Shown here piece after piece: positions 48,301 through 64,000 of a stretch of 64,000 bases of DNA. The position numbers and the translations under genes are program-made. Positions within the stretch are counted from its first letter, which is position 1, and every line of letters begins with the position of its first letter. Origin of the DNA: Daphnia pulex (taxonomy: Eukaryota; Arthropoda; Branchiopoda; Diplostraca; Daphniidae); NCBI RefSeq assembly GCF_021134715.1, contig NC_060026.1, positions 8,113,001 to 8,177,000 on the forward strand, written 5' to 3'. The notes beneath the pieces are model-generated. The model saw only the letters and a program-made list of their open reading frames with translations, ran no database searches and was not told the DNA's origin.

Positions 48301-50064
48301 AAGTGTGGATGCACGACTTGAGCCACATGATTATCCAGCCTCTGCGGAAACCGTCTTCCGGCGAACGAGACAGCTTCGAATATTTCGGAATGGTTGGCAA
48401 GGCGCCCTTTATTCAATGTCCGCTCGGCTTTAAGAAAAGCTCTTTAGGTAATAAATTACAATTCATTTTCGATTTAAAGCTATATGTACATTATAAAAGA
48501 ATTGGCAATTGCCATCCCCCTTGAACGAAAAAAAGGAACATGTCGTCCGGTATTCCGGAGTCGCAGGAATTATCCAATGAGCAGCGCTCAGGAGCCAGAC
48601 AATTTAGAGATCGAGTCAACCACCACCACGACGACTACCGTGGCGACAACAACGACCGTTGAGGAGAACGCGACCGCTACCTCTACCAGTTCGCATTATA
48701 AATAACTGGTTTATACGTTATACAAGTTGGATCATCGTTTTACATTTACGTCAACACGCTGTTACATATTTTCGATTTTTTATCACCCGCTTTTACTATA
48801 CTTATGGTCAATTTCGGTCATTTCTTTTCAGTGTACGTATCTTATAACCGAAATATTTTGCAAAAAGGCTGAAATTGTTCCATTCCGATAAAATGACGAG
48901 TGTCGACACTTTTAAAAAAGGAGCAATCAAATCAGGGGAGGCCTACCTTGGCTTTCGTGAGAAGTTTTCCCAAGCCCCAAAACGTTCCTCCGCCCGTTGC
49001 CGTTCCACCGATCCGTTCGTATCGATCTTCTGCTTCCACCTGTTTACGTGCAGAAGGGACAGAATAATGAGTTTAAATGTGATGGACATGCGAAAAGAAA
49101 AGAAAGGAAAAAAAACCTTCATGATGCTGACACCGGAGCCAATATTGACGAGAAGATAAGGGAAAATACACGGATCAACGTTCGGGAAACGGTATTCGGG
49201 ATTCCCGTGGCGTTGGTAAATAAATACTTCATCGTGAATGTTCTTCAAGAGGAAATTGCAGCCTTCAATGAGGCAAGTCATTTCTTCTTCCTTGTCAACC
49301 CTGTTGTATACACAATGATTATGATAAACAAGTTTTTGCAACAAAAGAATTGCTCATAATTTAGCAAAGAAAAAACAAAAATCTTACGTGAGTCCTAATT
49401 TCTCTTGCAGAAGGTCGGCATATTTGTACGCACCACCACCGGTAACTTTGATTTTTTTCTCTTTCATGACATCGGCTGAGGCGACCAAATTTTGTTGCAA
49501 AAAATCCAGACAGGTCTCAATATATTTGGTTTCAAACTTCACAAAGTGAAGACGGTCTCCCTGAGATACTTCATACTTTGGGTTAATTTCTTGACCCTGA
49601 AGGCCAAAACGGGAACTGGGTTTGAAATGATTATGTTTCCAATATTGACACATTGACACATACTTCACTGTCAAGAGTTTTCTGGTCTTTGTTGTACAGA
49701 ACTTTCCTGTAAGGCACAGTTGAGTAATATGCAATTTTGGTCAATGAGCCACCTGCAAGTTCCCAAGAGGTTAATATTTGCAATTAAGTAATATCATTTT
49801 GGGAAGGTCTTTATTAAATTTTAAAAGGTTGAAATATAGTAACAGGCATGTATATAGTTCATTACACTTGTGTTAAGTGCTCTGTCTGTCAATTGACGTG
49901 ACATGTGTTCAAACAATTGGTGGAATTATTACTGCTCATCTTAAAATAAAAGACATACCAATATCCATGGCGAATCTTTTAGCATTTTTCAAATTGCGGA
50001 ACACTTCAGTTTCAGGCAGTTCAATGCTCTTCGAATATGTTTTGTCCCCAATAGTGGATGGCAT
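36309..50064 (-). CDS. Pank4: Pantothenate kinase 4 (PanK domain plus DUF89 phosphatase domain)
   Basis: Seventeen exons give 771 aa (human 773): 50064-49959, 49752-49664, 49596-49388, 49300-49117, 49039-48947, 45099-45040, 44967-44862, 44757-44663, 44529-44367, 44205-43986, 43926-43774, 43684-43597, 43404-43200, 43103-42949, 36999-36830, 36609-36489, 36407-36309. Residues about 1-370 are the PanK fold ([61 protein letters not shown]). Residues about 400-771 are the metal-dependent DUF89 phosphatase ([54 protein letters not shown]). In mammals PANK4 lowers CoA by dephosphorylating 4'-phosphopantetheine-type intermediates and its kinase domain is dead. Here the Glu and Arg lost in the human kinase domain are present. 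The acceptor at 49597 was chosen to keep phase; the acceptors of exons 13-14 are pyrimidine-poor. Two introns (5.9 and 3.8 kb) contain genes on the other strand. Confidence 0.94.
37909..37922 (+). promoter_or_regulatory. TATA-like core promoter for the nested VPS62-like gene
   Basis: TATATATATAAAGG at 37909-37922 is followed by a GA-rich stretch. It sits about 1.1 kb upstream of the nested plus-strand gene's start codon and would place transcription start near 37945-37955. Inferred from sequence only. Confidence 0.3.
39018..42821 (+). CDS. Secreted VPS62/DUF946-like protein nested in a Pank4 intron
   Basis: Nine exons give 453 aa: 39018-39114, 40438-40641, 40718-40882, 40971-41036, 41114-41145, 41211-41324, 41463-41550, 41636-41747, 42338-42821, phases matching throughout. 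The N-terminus ([20 protein letters not shown]) is a probable signal peptide. The body follows the Vps62/DUF946 family: [66 protein letters not shown] and the terminal [15 protein letters not shown]. The family takes its name from a yeast vacuolar sorting gene; its biochemical role is not known. The last 110 residues are a Pro-rich, then acidic tail ([12 protein letters not shown]) absent from the core family. The gene lies wholly in the Pank4 intron 42948-37000, on the other strand. The first acceptor (tgttaag) is weak, so exon 1 linkage is less sure. Confidence 0.85.
42920..42925 (+). terminator. Poly(A) signal of the nested VPS62-like gene
   Basis: AATAAA 99 bp after the stop, 24 bp before the next Pank4 exon on the other strand, so this transcript must end inside or very near the host intron border. 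Confidence 0.5.
45100..47600. other. Pank4 intron DNA left of the second nested gene
   Basis: Holds simple repeats (GA-rich runs near 45293-45305 and 47093-47106, TATA-like gatatatatact near 46130) and short frames without family support. It probably includes the promoter and 5' UTR of the nested gene starting at 47604. Confidence 0.5.
47604..48705 (+). CDS. Secreted Thr-tailed protein nested in a Pank4 intron
   Basis: Exons 47604-48447 and 48536-48705 join in phase 1 to 337 aa. [23 protein letters not shown] is shown here only in part: residues 1-20 ([20 protein letters not shown]) form a clear signal peptide, with likely cleavage near residues 19-22. The mature protein has no transmembrane segment and is Pro-, Asp- and Arg-rich, with dibasic pairs. 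Its only two mature cysteines span the intron: [11 protein letters not shown] then GTCRPVF. A Cys-Pro-x-Gly...Gly-x-Cys-Arg pattern of this kind is seen at the ends of small arthropod secreted proteins (remembered pattern, not verified). The tail is Thr-rich ([16 protein letters not shown]), a likely O-glycosylation region. The 88-bp intron has a purine-rich acceptor. Function unknown. Confidence 0.7.
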
Positions 50065-50713
50065 TGTAAAAAAACGGTACGACCGACAATCACACAATCG
50101 CTAGTTACAAGCAGAAAACCTTTCACTCAAATAAAGAACTTGGACGTTTCGATATCTTACACGGAGAACGGTACACAAATTTTGTTGCCGACTAAAGGTA
50201 ATTTATGATTGACGTCGGAAATTCGTGAATCGTTCTGTCATTGGTTCGAGAATAGGTTCAGGCATTTTGCCAACAGAGGGCTATCAGCTGATGTTATCTT
50301 TCCATCTTTCTTCAAGTCTATAAGAGGACATGTAGGCGGAGCTACCCAAGGTAAATAGACAATATTTACATGCCAAATTTGGGTAAAATAAAAAATTTTA
50401 CGTTAGAAGATGTATTATATTGCATTTTAAAATTTAATTCTATGTAAATGTAAAGGAAATTGAAACAAAACGGGAAAACTACATCAGACATTAACACCAT
50501 CTACTAGCAGGAATTGCAAGTGAGAAAATGAGCAGACGAAAACAATAAAGCCTAGAGCCTAGACCCCCTAACAACAACGACCAACCGTCGATCATTATTC
50601 ATTCTCTTTTTTCTTTGGTGCTGGTTTTTCCTTATCACTCTGCGTACACTGTCTTATTCCAAAGATTGTTTCAACTTGTTGTACTTCTCCTTGGGGTAGC
50701 AACGGAAACAAAA
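50065..50713. promoter_or_regulatory. Shared head-to-head promoter region, Pank4 and Nt5c2
   Basis: The 649 bp between the Pank4 start codon (minus) and the first Nt5c2 start codon (plus) hold no ORF with support and no transposon. The two genes diverge from here, so it probably works as a bidirectional promoter. No TATA box stands out. Confidence 0.5.
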
Positions 50714-56326
<5,613 letters not shown>

Positions 56327-56727
56327 ATCCGTTATTTACCAATCTGTAATTCGAAATTTTGTTTGAATACGCAGAATGCTTTAATCAAGCGCATTCAAAA
56401 TCTAAATTTAATCTTGAGTTGAATGTTTAACTTTTTTTCCAATTAGCTCTTAAATAATTCTTTAATAGATGAGCTGGCTTCCAACATTTAACTTTATTTG
56501 GTAATTTTTCCTGTCTAGCTGATTTTTCTTTTCATTTTATTCTGTAAGTTGCTCATTGCCTATTTTCCTGGGAAGGGGGAGTAATTTTTCAAATGGTAAA
56601 CATGTTTGAGAAGTTCAACGAGAAAGAAAACAAATTTAACTCTTAATTGCGTAATGGTATAGAATGAACAGCAATCTACGAGAGCTCACAGTCACAATCA
56701 AAGCAATTTTATTGCTGCATTACACGA

Positions 56728-56733
56728 TTTATT
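56728..56733 (-). terminator. Poly(A) signal of the Tudor-domain gene
   Basis: TTTATT (AATAAA on the minus strand) 127 bp past the Tudor gene stop; a second copy is at about 56708. Confidence 0.5.
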
Positions 56734-56859
56734 TTCATGTAACGGATCGATAACGGAATGTGACGCAAAAAAACAACATTTTGGATATCACAAAACCACC
56801 CAGCAACAAATCGGCAGTAATTAACATGGTACAACAAATCTACAAGATGGAAAAATATT

Positions 56860-59800
56860 TCAACCTGCAAATTCTTTACCCCGCTTCTGAAGACAGAAAG
56901 GCTTTCTTCTACCTGCAGTAGTAGCTTTACGGCGGACCATTTCGGTTGCAATGTCGATTTCAGCCGGGCCGGAAGTGTTGTACAGATCGACACATATGAA
57001 AGGAATAGTGTGAACGACTCTGGCTACTAGATCTCGGTTCTTGACCAGTGACACTAGCACATTTTTCGCTTCAATTGTATCAGCTGCTCGTGAAGTGTCG
57101 ATTCCGTTTAAATACATTTCAACTGCCTGAGCTGGCAAATGAATGAAACGTGGTACGGGATTACAAAGATTCCTTAAGTGAACTGGCTGAGCATTTCCAT
57201 AATCCAAGAAATAAATGGCAAAGTAGTCGTTTTCTTTTTCTTCCATCACTCGTCCACGATACCATCTGTTGTCTTCTGGAGATTTGGCAATAACAACATC
57301 ACCAGCAGAGGGAGCAATAGTCATCCGGTGAGAAAAATAGTTTGAGGAGTACTCTTCCTGTAGAGCTTGCTATTAAAAAAATGAGTGAAAGAAAATACCA
57401 GATGATGTAATTAACGAATACCAAGAGTCACAAACTGAAGATTACCTGCATTGTTTCTAGCGTTTCGCCCTCGTCGTCATTGGCAAATAAATTTTGCAAG
57501 TTTCTCGTTCCATGAGGCAAAATGGCATAGAAACGAAACGCATTGGTAACGCACGTCACCTGGATGTGAATCAAAGATCCGGAAACTAACGAAGGTAATG
57601 ACGGAACGTCGACATACACTTCAAAGGTATCTTCTGTAAATACATTTTTGCGTGGATTGCTGTGTAGCTGGTCGCATTTAATGCCTAGAAAACGAACCCA
57701 AATATTGCATATGACGTCTTGTAACTAAAATCGTTATCACCTTTATAACAACTTCCTTTGGCCGCATAAAAACGACAAATTCTCTCTTCGTCTTTTGGGA
57801 TGTAACCAGTAGTTACGGAATCATAATTTTCCGTGTTCAGCGCTGGTGTGTTCATAGGCGAGTAATAATCATCGACCATGGGATCACCCCATTCTGTTTC
57901 TTCGTCGGCTATTTCCGATTCTTCTGAAATGTGAATATTTAATGCTATAATTTTGAAACTATTAATACATTCAATTAAATTTATACCAGCTGCCTGTTGG
58001 AAAACATCAGAGGAAGCACAGCGAAGGAAAACCAGCTGTTCGTTCAACGAGTATTTATCCTCATTGCCATCTTGCAACAAAAGAAGCGAAATAGCACCAT
58101 CTCTTCCCAGATTAGTGGACGAAACCAAAGCTGTAAGCTCGTTATCGACGCCAGCTAATTCCATGAACTTGTCAGTTGCATAAGACGACCATTCATCACA
58201 GTTCTGCAATCCACAACATTTTCTTTGTTAAAAAATAAAACATAATTGAATAAGAAAAAATAAATGAAATACCAATGATCTTTCGAAGGGATAAATTCCA
58301 TCAAGTCGGCAGCGAAGTGCTAGACAAGGTATGTCCAGGAGTTCTTTGACGAGAGGTCGTAGTTGAGATATGGGAATAACATCGACATTCCCCCAATCCA
58401 CAAAAAATACCGTGCAAGTGGGATGTTTAGTTCTCCCTGGAGTTTTCCATCCAATTTCATCGTTGATATCAACACTAAGTATCTTCGCACGAGACCAAAA
58501 CTGCGATTGGGGTTCTTGGACTACCCAAAACGATCCCACTTCGGGCTGTGTGACTGGAACCTCCTCGGAATTTTCATACAATTCATTTAAACGTTCGCTG
58601 AGAGGTCTCACCAAGGACGGAATTTCGTCAAGTAAATGGACGTAAAAATGTGAAGGAGATATCACATGGGAGAAACAGCATTGGATGGTTTTAGAGCTTC
58701 CTAACATTGGTAGAGATCTCGGCTTCAATATAGATCCGAATTGATAGTCCAAAGAGATGGGAGTTTTCTGAGATTCCCATCCTGGATTAAGATTCCCGTG
58801 AGAGAACTGTAAGATAAAAACAATAGGATATTTAAATACTGGTCGTCACTAAGAAATAAAGTGAATAACAAAAAAAACGAGGCGAAAACTCACCTCTTGA
58901 TGATTCGGCGACTGCATTTGAGATGTCGCCGTGAAGAAGCTTTGAGTGTCAACTTCACTATTTACCACGGATGATTGCTGAGTGAATGAAGTTGCAAGAT
59001 TGACGCAGTCCAAAAACTTGTTCAACAACTGCGGATCACTTGGTTCACGAAATGGCCCATCATAAGGACTGGGATCCAATGATTGTTGATCTATTTGTTG
59101 TTTTGACAAAGTTAATGTGTGCATATTATTACCAATTTCGGAAATAGGATAATACCTGAATCGTAGGGCTGGATAGGTACAGGTCTGTTAGCGTGAGGTA
59201 TGAAAAAGAGGTCATCTACATCATCGGCCATATTATTTGTGACAGGATTGGCAGGAAAATTGCTGAATGGAACTGCACGAATTTTGGCCATCTGATCTGT
59301 AGAACTACTTGATTGCCCAACATCAGCCGAACCAGAAGGCGAAGTTTGGTTGAAGTTCATCAGGTTTCCATCCTGAAATGGGCGGTTTGATCGTTGGTTT
59401 TCAGTGTTTTGTTGCTGGCTTGCAATGGAAGGTGATGGTGTGTTCAAAGCTGACAAAAATTCTTTGGCGTTGGAATTTGGAAATGAAGATGTCCGACTAT
59501 TCGGAAGCGCACTGTTAATTCGAGGTTTGAGCGAAGAGTTTGTGGAATTTGATAGCTCGATCACAGAATATTGGGAAGAAGGAGAATCTACCACTGGATC
59601 ATTCAATGCAGATGATTTACCCCGAGAAGACTCTGGAGTTTGAAATTCTTCTACTGCCTCATGCGTCTTCGAGCTTTTATTCGATGCCATTCGATCTCGG
59701 TCAGATTCCTTTGATGATTCTTTTGGTAGCGAAGCCGAAGCCTCAGGCAGCGAATTCGTAACTACATTCGGAAGTGTTTGCGGTAATTTCGGAGGGTGTG

Positions 59801-60852
59801 ATGATATTCCCATTCCTTCGCTGATCATAGCCAAACGAATATCTGCATTTTTCTTGCAGTCTCTCTTTTGAAGAGAGACATGGTAGTCGGGAGAATAAAT
59901 GGAAAATGTATCCGGATTTACGTGTTCCTTCGGAGGACGGTGGAAAGTTGCCGTAATATCTTCACACAATTGATTGAAGAAAACAATAGCTTCTAGATCC
60001 CAAATCTGATTTGCTGGTTCTAAATCGTGCACACAACACAGCAAACCATGGGCAGGTTCTTGACAAAATTTGGGTTGCATTGGGTAGAGTTGGTTAACAG
60101 TGGTTGTAATGATTTCACCATAATCAATCAACATTACATCGATTGTTGAAGATGCTGAATTGAACTCCATTGTGGTGATCTAGTTATAAATCATAATGTA
60201 ACAGATTACCTATTTTAAGTTTTGAAACATTTACATCTTACCACTTTCCCTCTACAGTATTTTCCAGCGTTCAAGCAAACCAAAAAACTGCCAGGGCGAG
60301 GCAGAGTAATTAATTGAGCACAATTACTGTATGACATTTTGAGTTCTTTTTCAATCTTGTCTGTCGGAGTGGATTCTAGACTAAGCCAAAATCTGCTTGG
60401 TGAACCAGGTGAAAGAACCTTCACCAAATAAGGCTTATCGTACACAACACTCATTTTCACCACACACAAATCAGTTGTGGATTGAGTTACAGCCGAGCAC
60501 TAAAAACGTGTTACATACAAACATTAAAAAAAAAATTATAAAGTACCATTCATAAATAAAAACAAATATTATGTGCCAGTACCTGCTTGATTGGCTGAAG
60601 ACTTTCAGTTGTGTTACTTGGAATTGCATTTGCAACTCTAGCAAGGTTTTCTCTGCATACCTTTAGCACAGTGTTCATATCATCAAGATTTTTCAATACA
60701 TCTGGATCATTAGTATTCCTAAACAAAGATTCGACGGCATTTTCAGCTGAGCCATAAGTGGTATCTAGAAATTCCTGAATGTTATCTCGAGAACGACGAA
60801 TATCTCTGAGCGTAAGATTCTTAAACTCGTTGACGTGATCGGAGAAAGCCAT
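56860..60852 (-). CDS. Multi-Tudor protein with a CCCH zinc finger
   Basis: Nine exons give 1143 aa: 60852-60583, 60499-60242, 60179-59156, 59090-58894, 58806-58273, 58203-57987, 57923-57741, 57684-57446, 57369-56860. The N-terminal 90 residues are helical. Three extended Tudor modules follow: about 95-225 (MLIDYGEIITTTVNQLYP), about 610-760 (GSFWVVQEPQSQFWSRAKIL; VFFVDWGNVDVIPISQLRP) and about 900-1060 (SPEDNRWYRGRVMEE; YFLDYGNAQPVHLRNLC). A long Ser/Asn-rich linker separates the first two. A CCCH finger, CRFYAAKGSCYKGIKCDQLH (C-x8-C-x5-C-x3-H), lies before the third. Such proteins bind methyl-arginine tails of Piwi proteins in germline granules and act in piRNA silencing; that role is inferred from architecture. 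I cannot name a one-to-one ortholog. Confidence 0.88.
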
Positions 60853-60859
60853 TTTTTAA

Positions 60860-62555
60860 ATGCTGCAAAATGCAGCTTTATGAACAGCCTTTAAACAATG
60901 AACGAAATAAATTGTTAGGGATTTGTACTGGCATCAATAGAAAGGAATAACTCACATACTCGCTAATGTACACTTGTATTTTCTCCACGTGTATTTAACA
61001 CATGTATGAGATTCGAAAAGTTCTCAACTGAATAAATATTCCAAGTTTCGTCTGCTATACGTTGTAGGAGCTGCAGCTGCTCCTTGTTTCTAGTTTTGTG
61101 AATATTCAACAGATGGCTTCATCCAATCTTTCTTGAAAATTTGAGCTCCAGATTTGAAATAGGAAATCGGCACCATTCTTTCTTTTTTTTTAGTATTTGT
61201 ATATTTGTATCTTTCGTTTCTAGTTGAAACGAATCTTCCTTGACCATAATTTATAACAAACTTGCATGTATTAATCGAATGTCTCGTGATTTGGTACAAA
61301 ATGTACAGGTTATGAGTGCTTAAGGGGCGGGGAGAGTCAAAACACAAAAGAGTTGTAGACGCGATAGTCGATTCAACTCTGACAAGAATCTACAAAATTA
61401 TGACACTTGGGAGAACTAAAAAAAAATAAAAAATTACAAAGAAAAACATGGTTGGAGTTGGGTTAGACGGCGTGTGGCACGACGCGTTACAACTTATTAT
61501 CTATAATGTCGCGGTCAAGCTACAGCTCGTCCGAAGCTCGAACGAGACTTTTAGGATTGGGCGAACATTTCGGATCCTCTGTCAGCTCGATGGCGTCTCT
61601 TTTTTTGTATGTATATATATGCATATAATATAGTGTAGGTGTTCGCATGCTTTTATCACTGTACAACACAGATTTAGGGACCGCATCAAACCTTGATCTC
61701 GCTCCCAGCGTCCAGTTTCGAATAGTCGCCGTTTACAGCTGAGATCGATCACGCAGCAACACGCACACACACACACATCCGAGTCGAATTTCGTTTCGTC
61801 TTCTTCCATATTACAGCGAGGAATTCACACACGTAACAAAAGTGGTATTATCACCATCACAAGCATTGAGGGGGAGAGAAATCCCCCCCGGGCGCGAAAA
61901 CCAACAAAATATTTCCAATTACAAATGAGGATTACAAAATAATTTGGGCGAAAAAGAAAAAAGAAAACAAAAAAAGGATTTTTATACAAAAAAGACGTTT
62001 TTCACAATTTTGGTGGTGGTCAAATAACGTGCACACAAAAAGGGGTGAACACCAGTGGGGTTTTGGATTTCTCTCATATTTTTTTGTTTGTTTTGTTTTT
62101 AATAACAGGCCGTCTCTGGGTGGGTTGGCCATTTTTTCATTGATGGCCGACTTAATCCATGGAGGTTGCCAGTAATTTTTGTACTGAGCTCTGACTTCTC
62201 TTTCGTGATCTCTTTCTCTCGATCTCAAAGTATACAAACAAGACAAAATGATCGCACATTTAATTTTTATCAAATTGATTCCCAGTGACAATTGCGTATC
62301 AACAATCCCACGGCACTTTAATCCTTCCCCCTCTTTCCCTTTTTTTCGTCAAAAATATGAACAGCGACATGAAAACGGTTTGCTAAGTCTAACACAGTGT
62401 CGTTAATTAATCTACACGAGCCATTGACAAAAAATATGGCGCCACTGACATTCTCTCGGATTCCAATTTCTTTTTCAGTTTGTTTCTAAATCACACGGGA
62501 TTATCACAGTTTTCCATCAGCGATGGTGGCGGCCGTTTCTTTCTTTTTCTTTTCT
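60860..62555. other. Intergenic region and probable 3' UTR of the PI3K subunit gene
   Basis: No supported gene. Contains CA repeats (61762-61776), TA-rich patches near 61610-61630 and T-rich runs. Part is probably the 3' UTR of the minus-strand gene ending at 62561. Confidence 0.5.
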
Positions 62556-62560
62556 TATTT

Positions 62561-64000
62561 TTAGATGGGGTAGTGGGGATTGCTCTCCAGCGGTTGAGGC
62601 CCGTGCAACGGATGGGCCAAAGTGGTGGTCAGCTGTGGATTGTGTTCCTCGAGCGAGTGGCCGGCGTAGTAGACGACCAAATCGTTCAGCGTGGGGAATA
62701 GAAGGTAAGGCTCGGTGAAGCCGAAGCCTCGCTCCGACCGATGGATCAGAATGTGACCGACGCCCTTGTCGACTCGACGGTAGGCGATCGACAAAGCAAA
62801 AGGAGCGCTTCCGGCGGCACTGCGGCGGATCAGGAAGGTCCCGTCGGCTTTGTTGGATAAGAGACGCTCGGCGTCCGGACGCGTACAGTCGGGGATGAGC
62901 CAATAAGTGCTGTCGGCGTGCATGTATAAGGGATGCTGTTGTTGTTGTTGTGCGGCAGCAGCAGCAGCTGGAGTAGGAGGAGGAGGCGGAGCTTGCTGCT
63001 GGACGGCTGGTGGAAGCGGAACTTCCTGAATAGGCATGGACACTGGAGGAGCCGGCCCGTCTCCAGTTCCATCGTAAGCCTTATTCTCAATTCCGGCAGG
63101 CATCTGGGCGAGACTCGATGATGCGGAAGCGTTGAGGGCTTGAGCGGGTGGCGGCGGAGGCAGCCCGCTGTCTTCTCCGTTGCTCAGGCGGCTGGGCTGG
63201 ACTACATCGGGATTCTTCCCGTGACGTAATAACCACATTTGTAGGAGATCTCTGGTTTTGCAGAGTTGGTGCAACTCCGGCTTGAGGGCGTTCATCTCGC
63301 GGTCCAGGTTGCGGCTCAAAACGGCCTGGACCCGTAGTTCTTCTTGCAACACTTGGCGGGACTGCCTGATGGTGTTCATGCGCGACTTGAGGAGCTCGTT
63401 GTTCTCCTTGAGGCTGTGGATTTCGTGACGGTGAGCCTCGCGCTGGAACTTTTCCTGCAGACGGAGCTGTTCCTCGAACATGGCGACCGCTTCGTCAAAA
63501 GCATCCAGCGCCGTCTTCTTGAACTGGATCTCATGCGAACAGCGCGAGTAGTCGTCGTGGTACTGGTCGTAGAGGCGCGACCGGGCCAAATATTCGTGAT
63601 GGACATCCTCCAGTCGCTGTCTCATTTTCTCAACGTCGCCATTACCGGCTTCCACTTCTTCCGCCTGGATTAGAAAGTTTTTGTGTTAACAAAACCGGAG
63701 AGAAGAGGATGACGTCAACCAATTTTCACTTACGTGTTGGAACCGTGAAACCGGATAGAGCAATTTAACGTCCAGCGTCGGATTGTACTGGGCCAGCGAG
63801 ACGGATCGATAGAAATGGATGAGTTCCGGCACGGAACTGAAGCGATAGGGCTCGGAGAAGCCGTAGCGGCCCTGTCGGCTGCAGCAAATCTTGATGAGTT
63901 TGTTGGATCCGCCCTTGCGGAGTGTCAGCGTGTACTCGCCGGCTTTGGAAGAAGCGTCGCGGACCAGAAAGGTTCCGTCGGGCGTGTCCTTCATCAGATC
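62561..64000 (-). CDS. PI3-kinase regulatory subunit (p85/p60-type), 3' part
   Basis: Two exons are in the window, 64000-63734 (truncated at the edge, phase 0) and 63664-62561, giving 456 residues. The first holds most of the N-terminal SH2 domain (GTFLVRDAS with the phosphotyrosine-binding Arg, then [19 protein letters not shown]). The second opens with the inter-SH2 antiparallel coiled coil ([20 protein letters not shown] to [19 protein letters not shown]), which grips the p110 catalytic subunit. It ends with the C-terminal SH2 domain (GTFLIRRSA, then [20 protein letters not shown]). Between them is an unusually long linker of about 100 residues rich in Pro, Ala and Gln. The protein recruits class IA PI3-kinase to tyrosine-phosphorylated receptors. 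Any SH3 or BH domain would lie outside the window, so p60 and p85 types cannot be told apart. Confidence 0.95.

Noticed and set aside
49384..49734. Continuous minus frame joining the second and third Pank4 exons ([10 protein letters not shown]...)
   Set aside because: The frame of its first part disagrees with the conserved Pank4 text in exon 2. The spliced model with an acceptor at 49597 keeps both halves in family frame.
61612..61632. TATA-like run tgtatgtatatatatgcatat
   Set aside because: It is a dinucleotide-type repeat in the 3' flank of the PI3K subunit gene, with no gene start nearby on either strand.

Overview
The window is eukaryotic nuclear DNA. It holds spliced genes with many short introns (often 50-100 bp), GT-AG splice sites with polypyrimidine acceptors, tightly packed protein genes on the right and transposon-rich, AT-rich DNA on the left. 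Gene content, intron size, a BEL/Pao retrotransposon and a lineage-style leucine-rich-repeat gene fit a small arthropod genome, most likely a branchiopod crustacean such as Daphnia. That assignment is inferred; no marker gene here proves it.

Left third (1 to about 23.6 kb): mobile and decayed DNA. Positions 1-7157 carry a minus-strand BEL/Pao LTR retrotransposon, cut by the window edge. It has a probable 5' LTR, an unusual Met-less ORF between LTR and gag, gag with zinc knuckles, and protease, RT, RNase H and integrase split by frameshifts. After it come a decayed coiled-coil/possible BEN-domain gene, a degenerate Helitron-type PIF1 helicase, a tRNA-like SINE remnant, four inverted-repeat elements and a tandemly duplicated small membrane-protein gene in which each copy is broken differently. 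Between these I see no convincing functional gene.

Right two thirds (23.8-64 kb): conserved genes. SAP130 (+, 17 exons) and very-long-chain acyl-CoA dehydrogenase (-, 11 exons) are tail-to-tail, 182 bp apart. Upstream of the dehydrogenase, an inverted-repeat transposon sits 68 bp before its start codon. An LRR gene of doubtful integrity follows, then a second copy of the dehydrogenase first exon. A 13.8-kb PANK4 gene (-, 17 exons) comes next. Two of its introns each contain an opposite-strand gene for a predicted secreted protein (a VPS62/DUF946-like protein and an unrecognised Thr-tailed protein). PANK4 is head-to-head with NT5C2 (+), which has two alternative first coding exons. NT5C2 converges on a three-Tudor protein with a CCCH finger (-). 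The 3' half of a PI3-kinase regulatory subunit (-) runs off the right edge.

The conserved genes are mostly housekeeping: chromatin repression, mitochondrial fatty-acid oxidation, CoA metabolism, purine nucleotide turnover and insulin-type signalling. The Tudor protein is probably a germline/piRNA-pathway factor. They are neighbours rather than an operon. I reconstructed exon boundaries by hand from reading frame, splice consensus and remembered family similarity; no alignment or transcript data were used.
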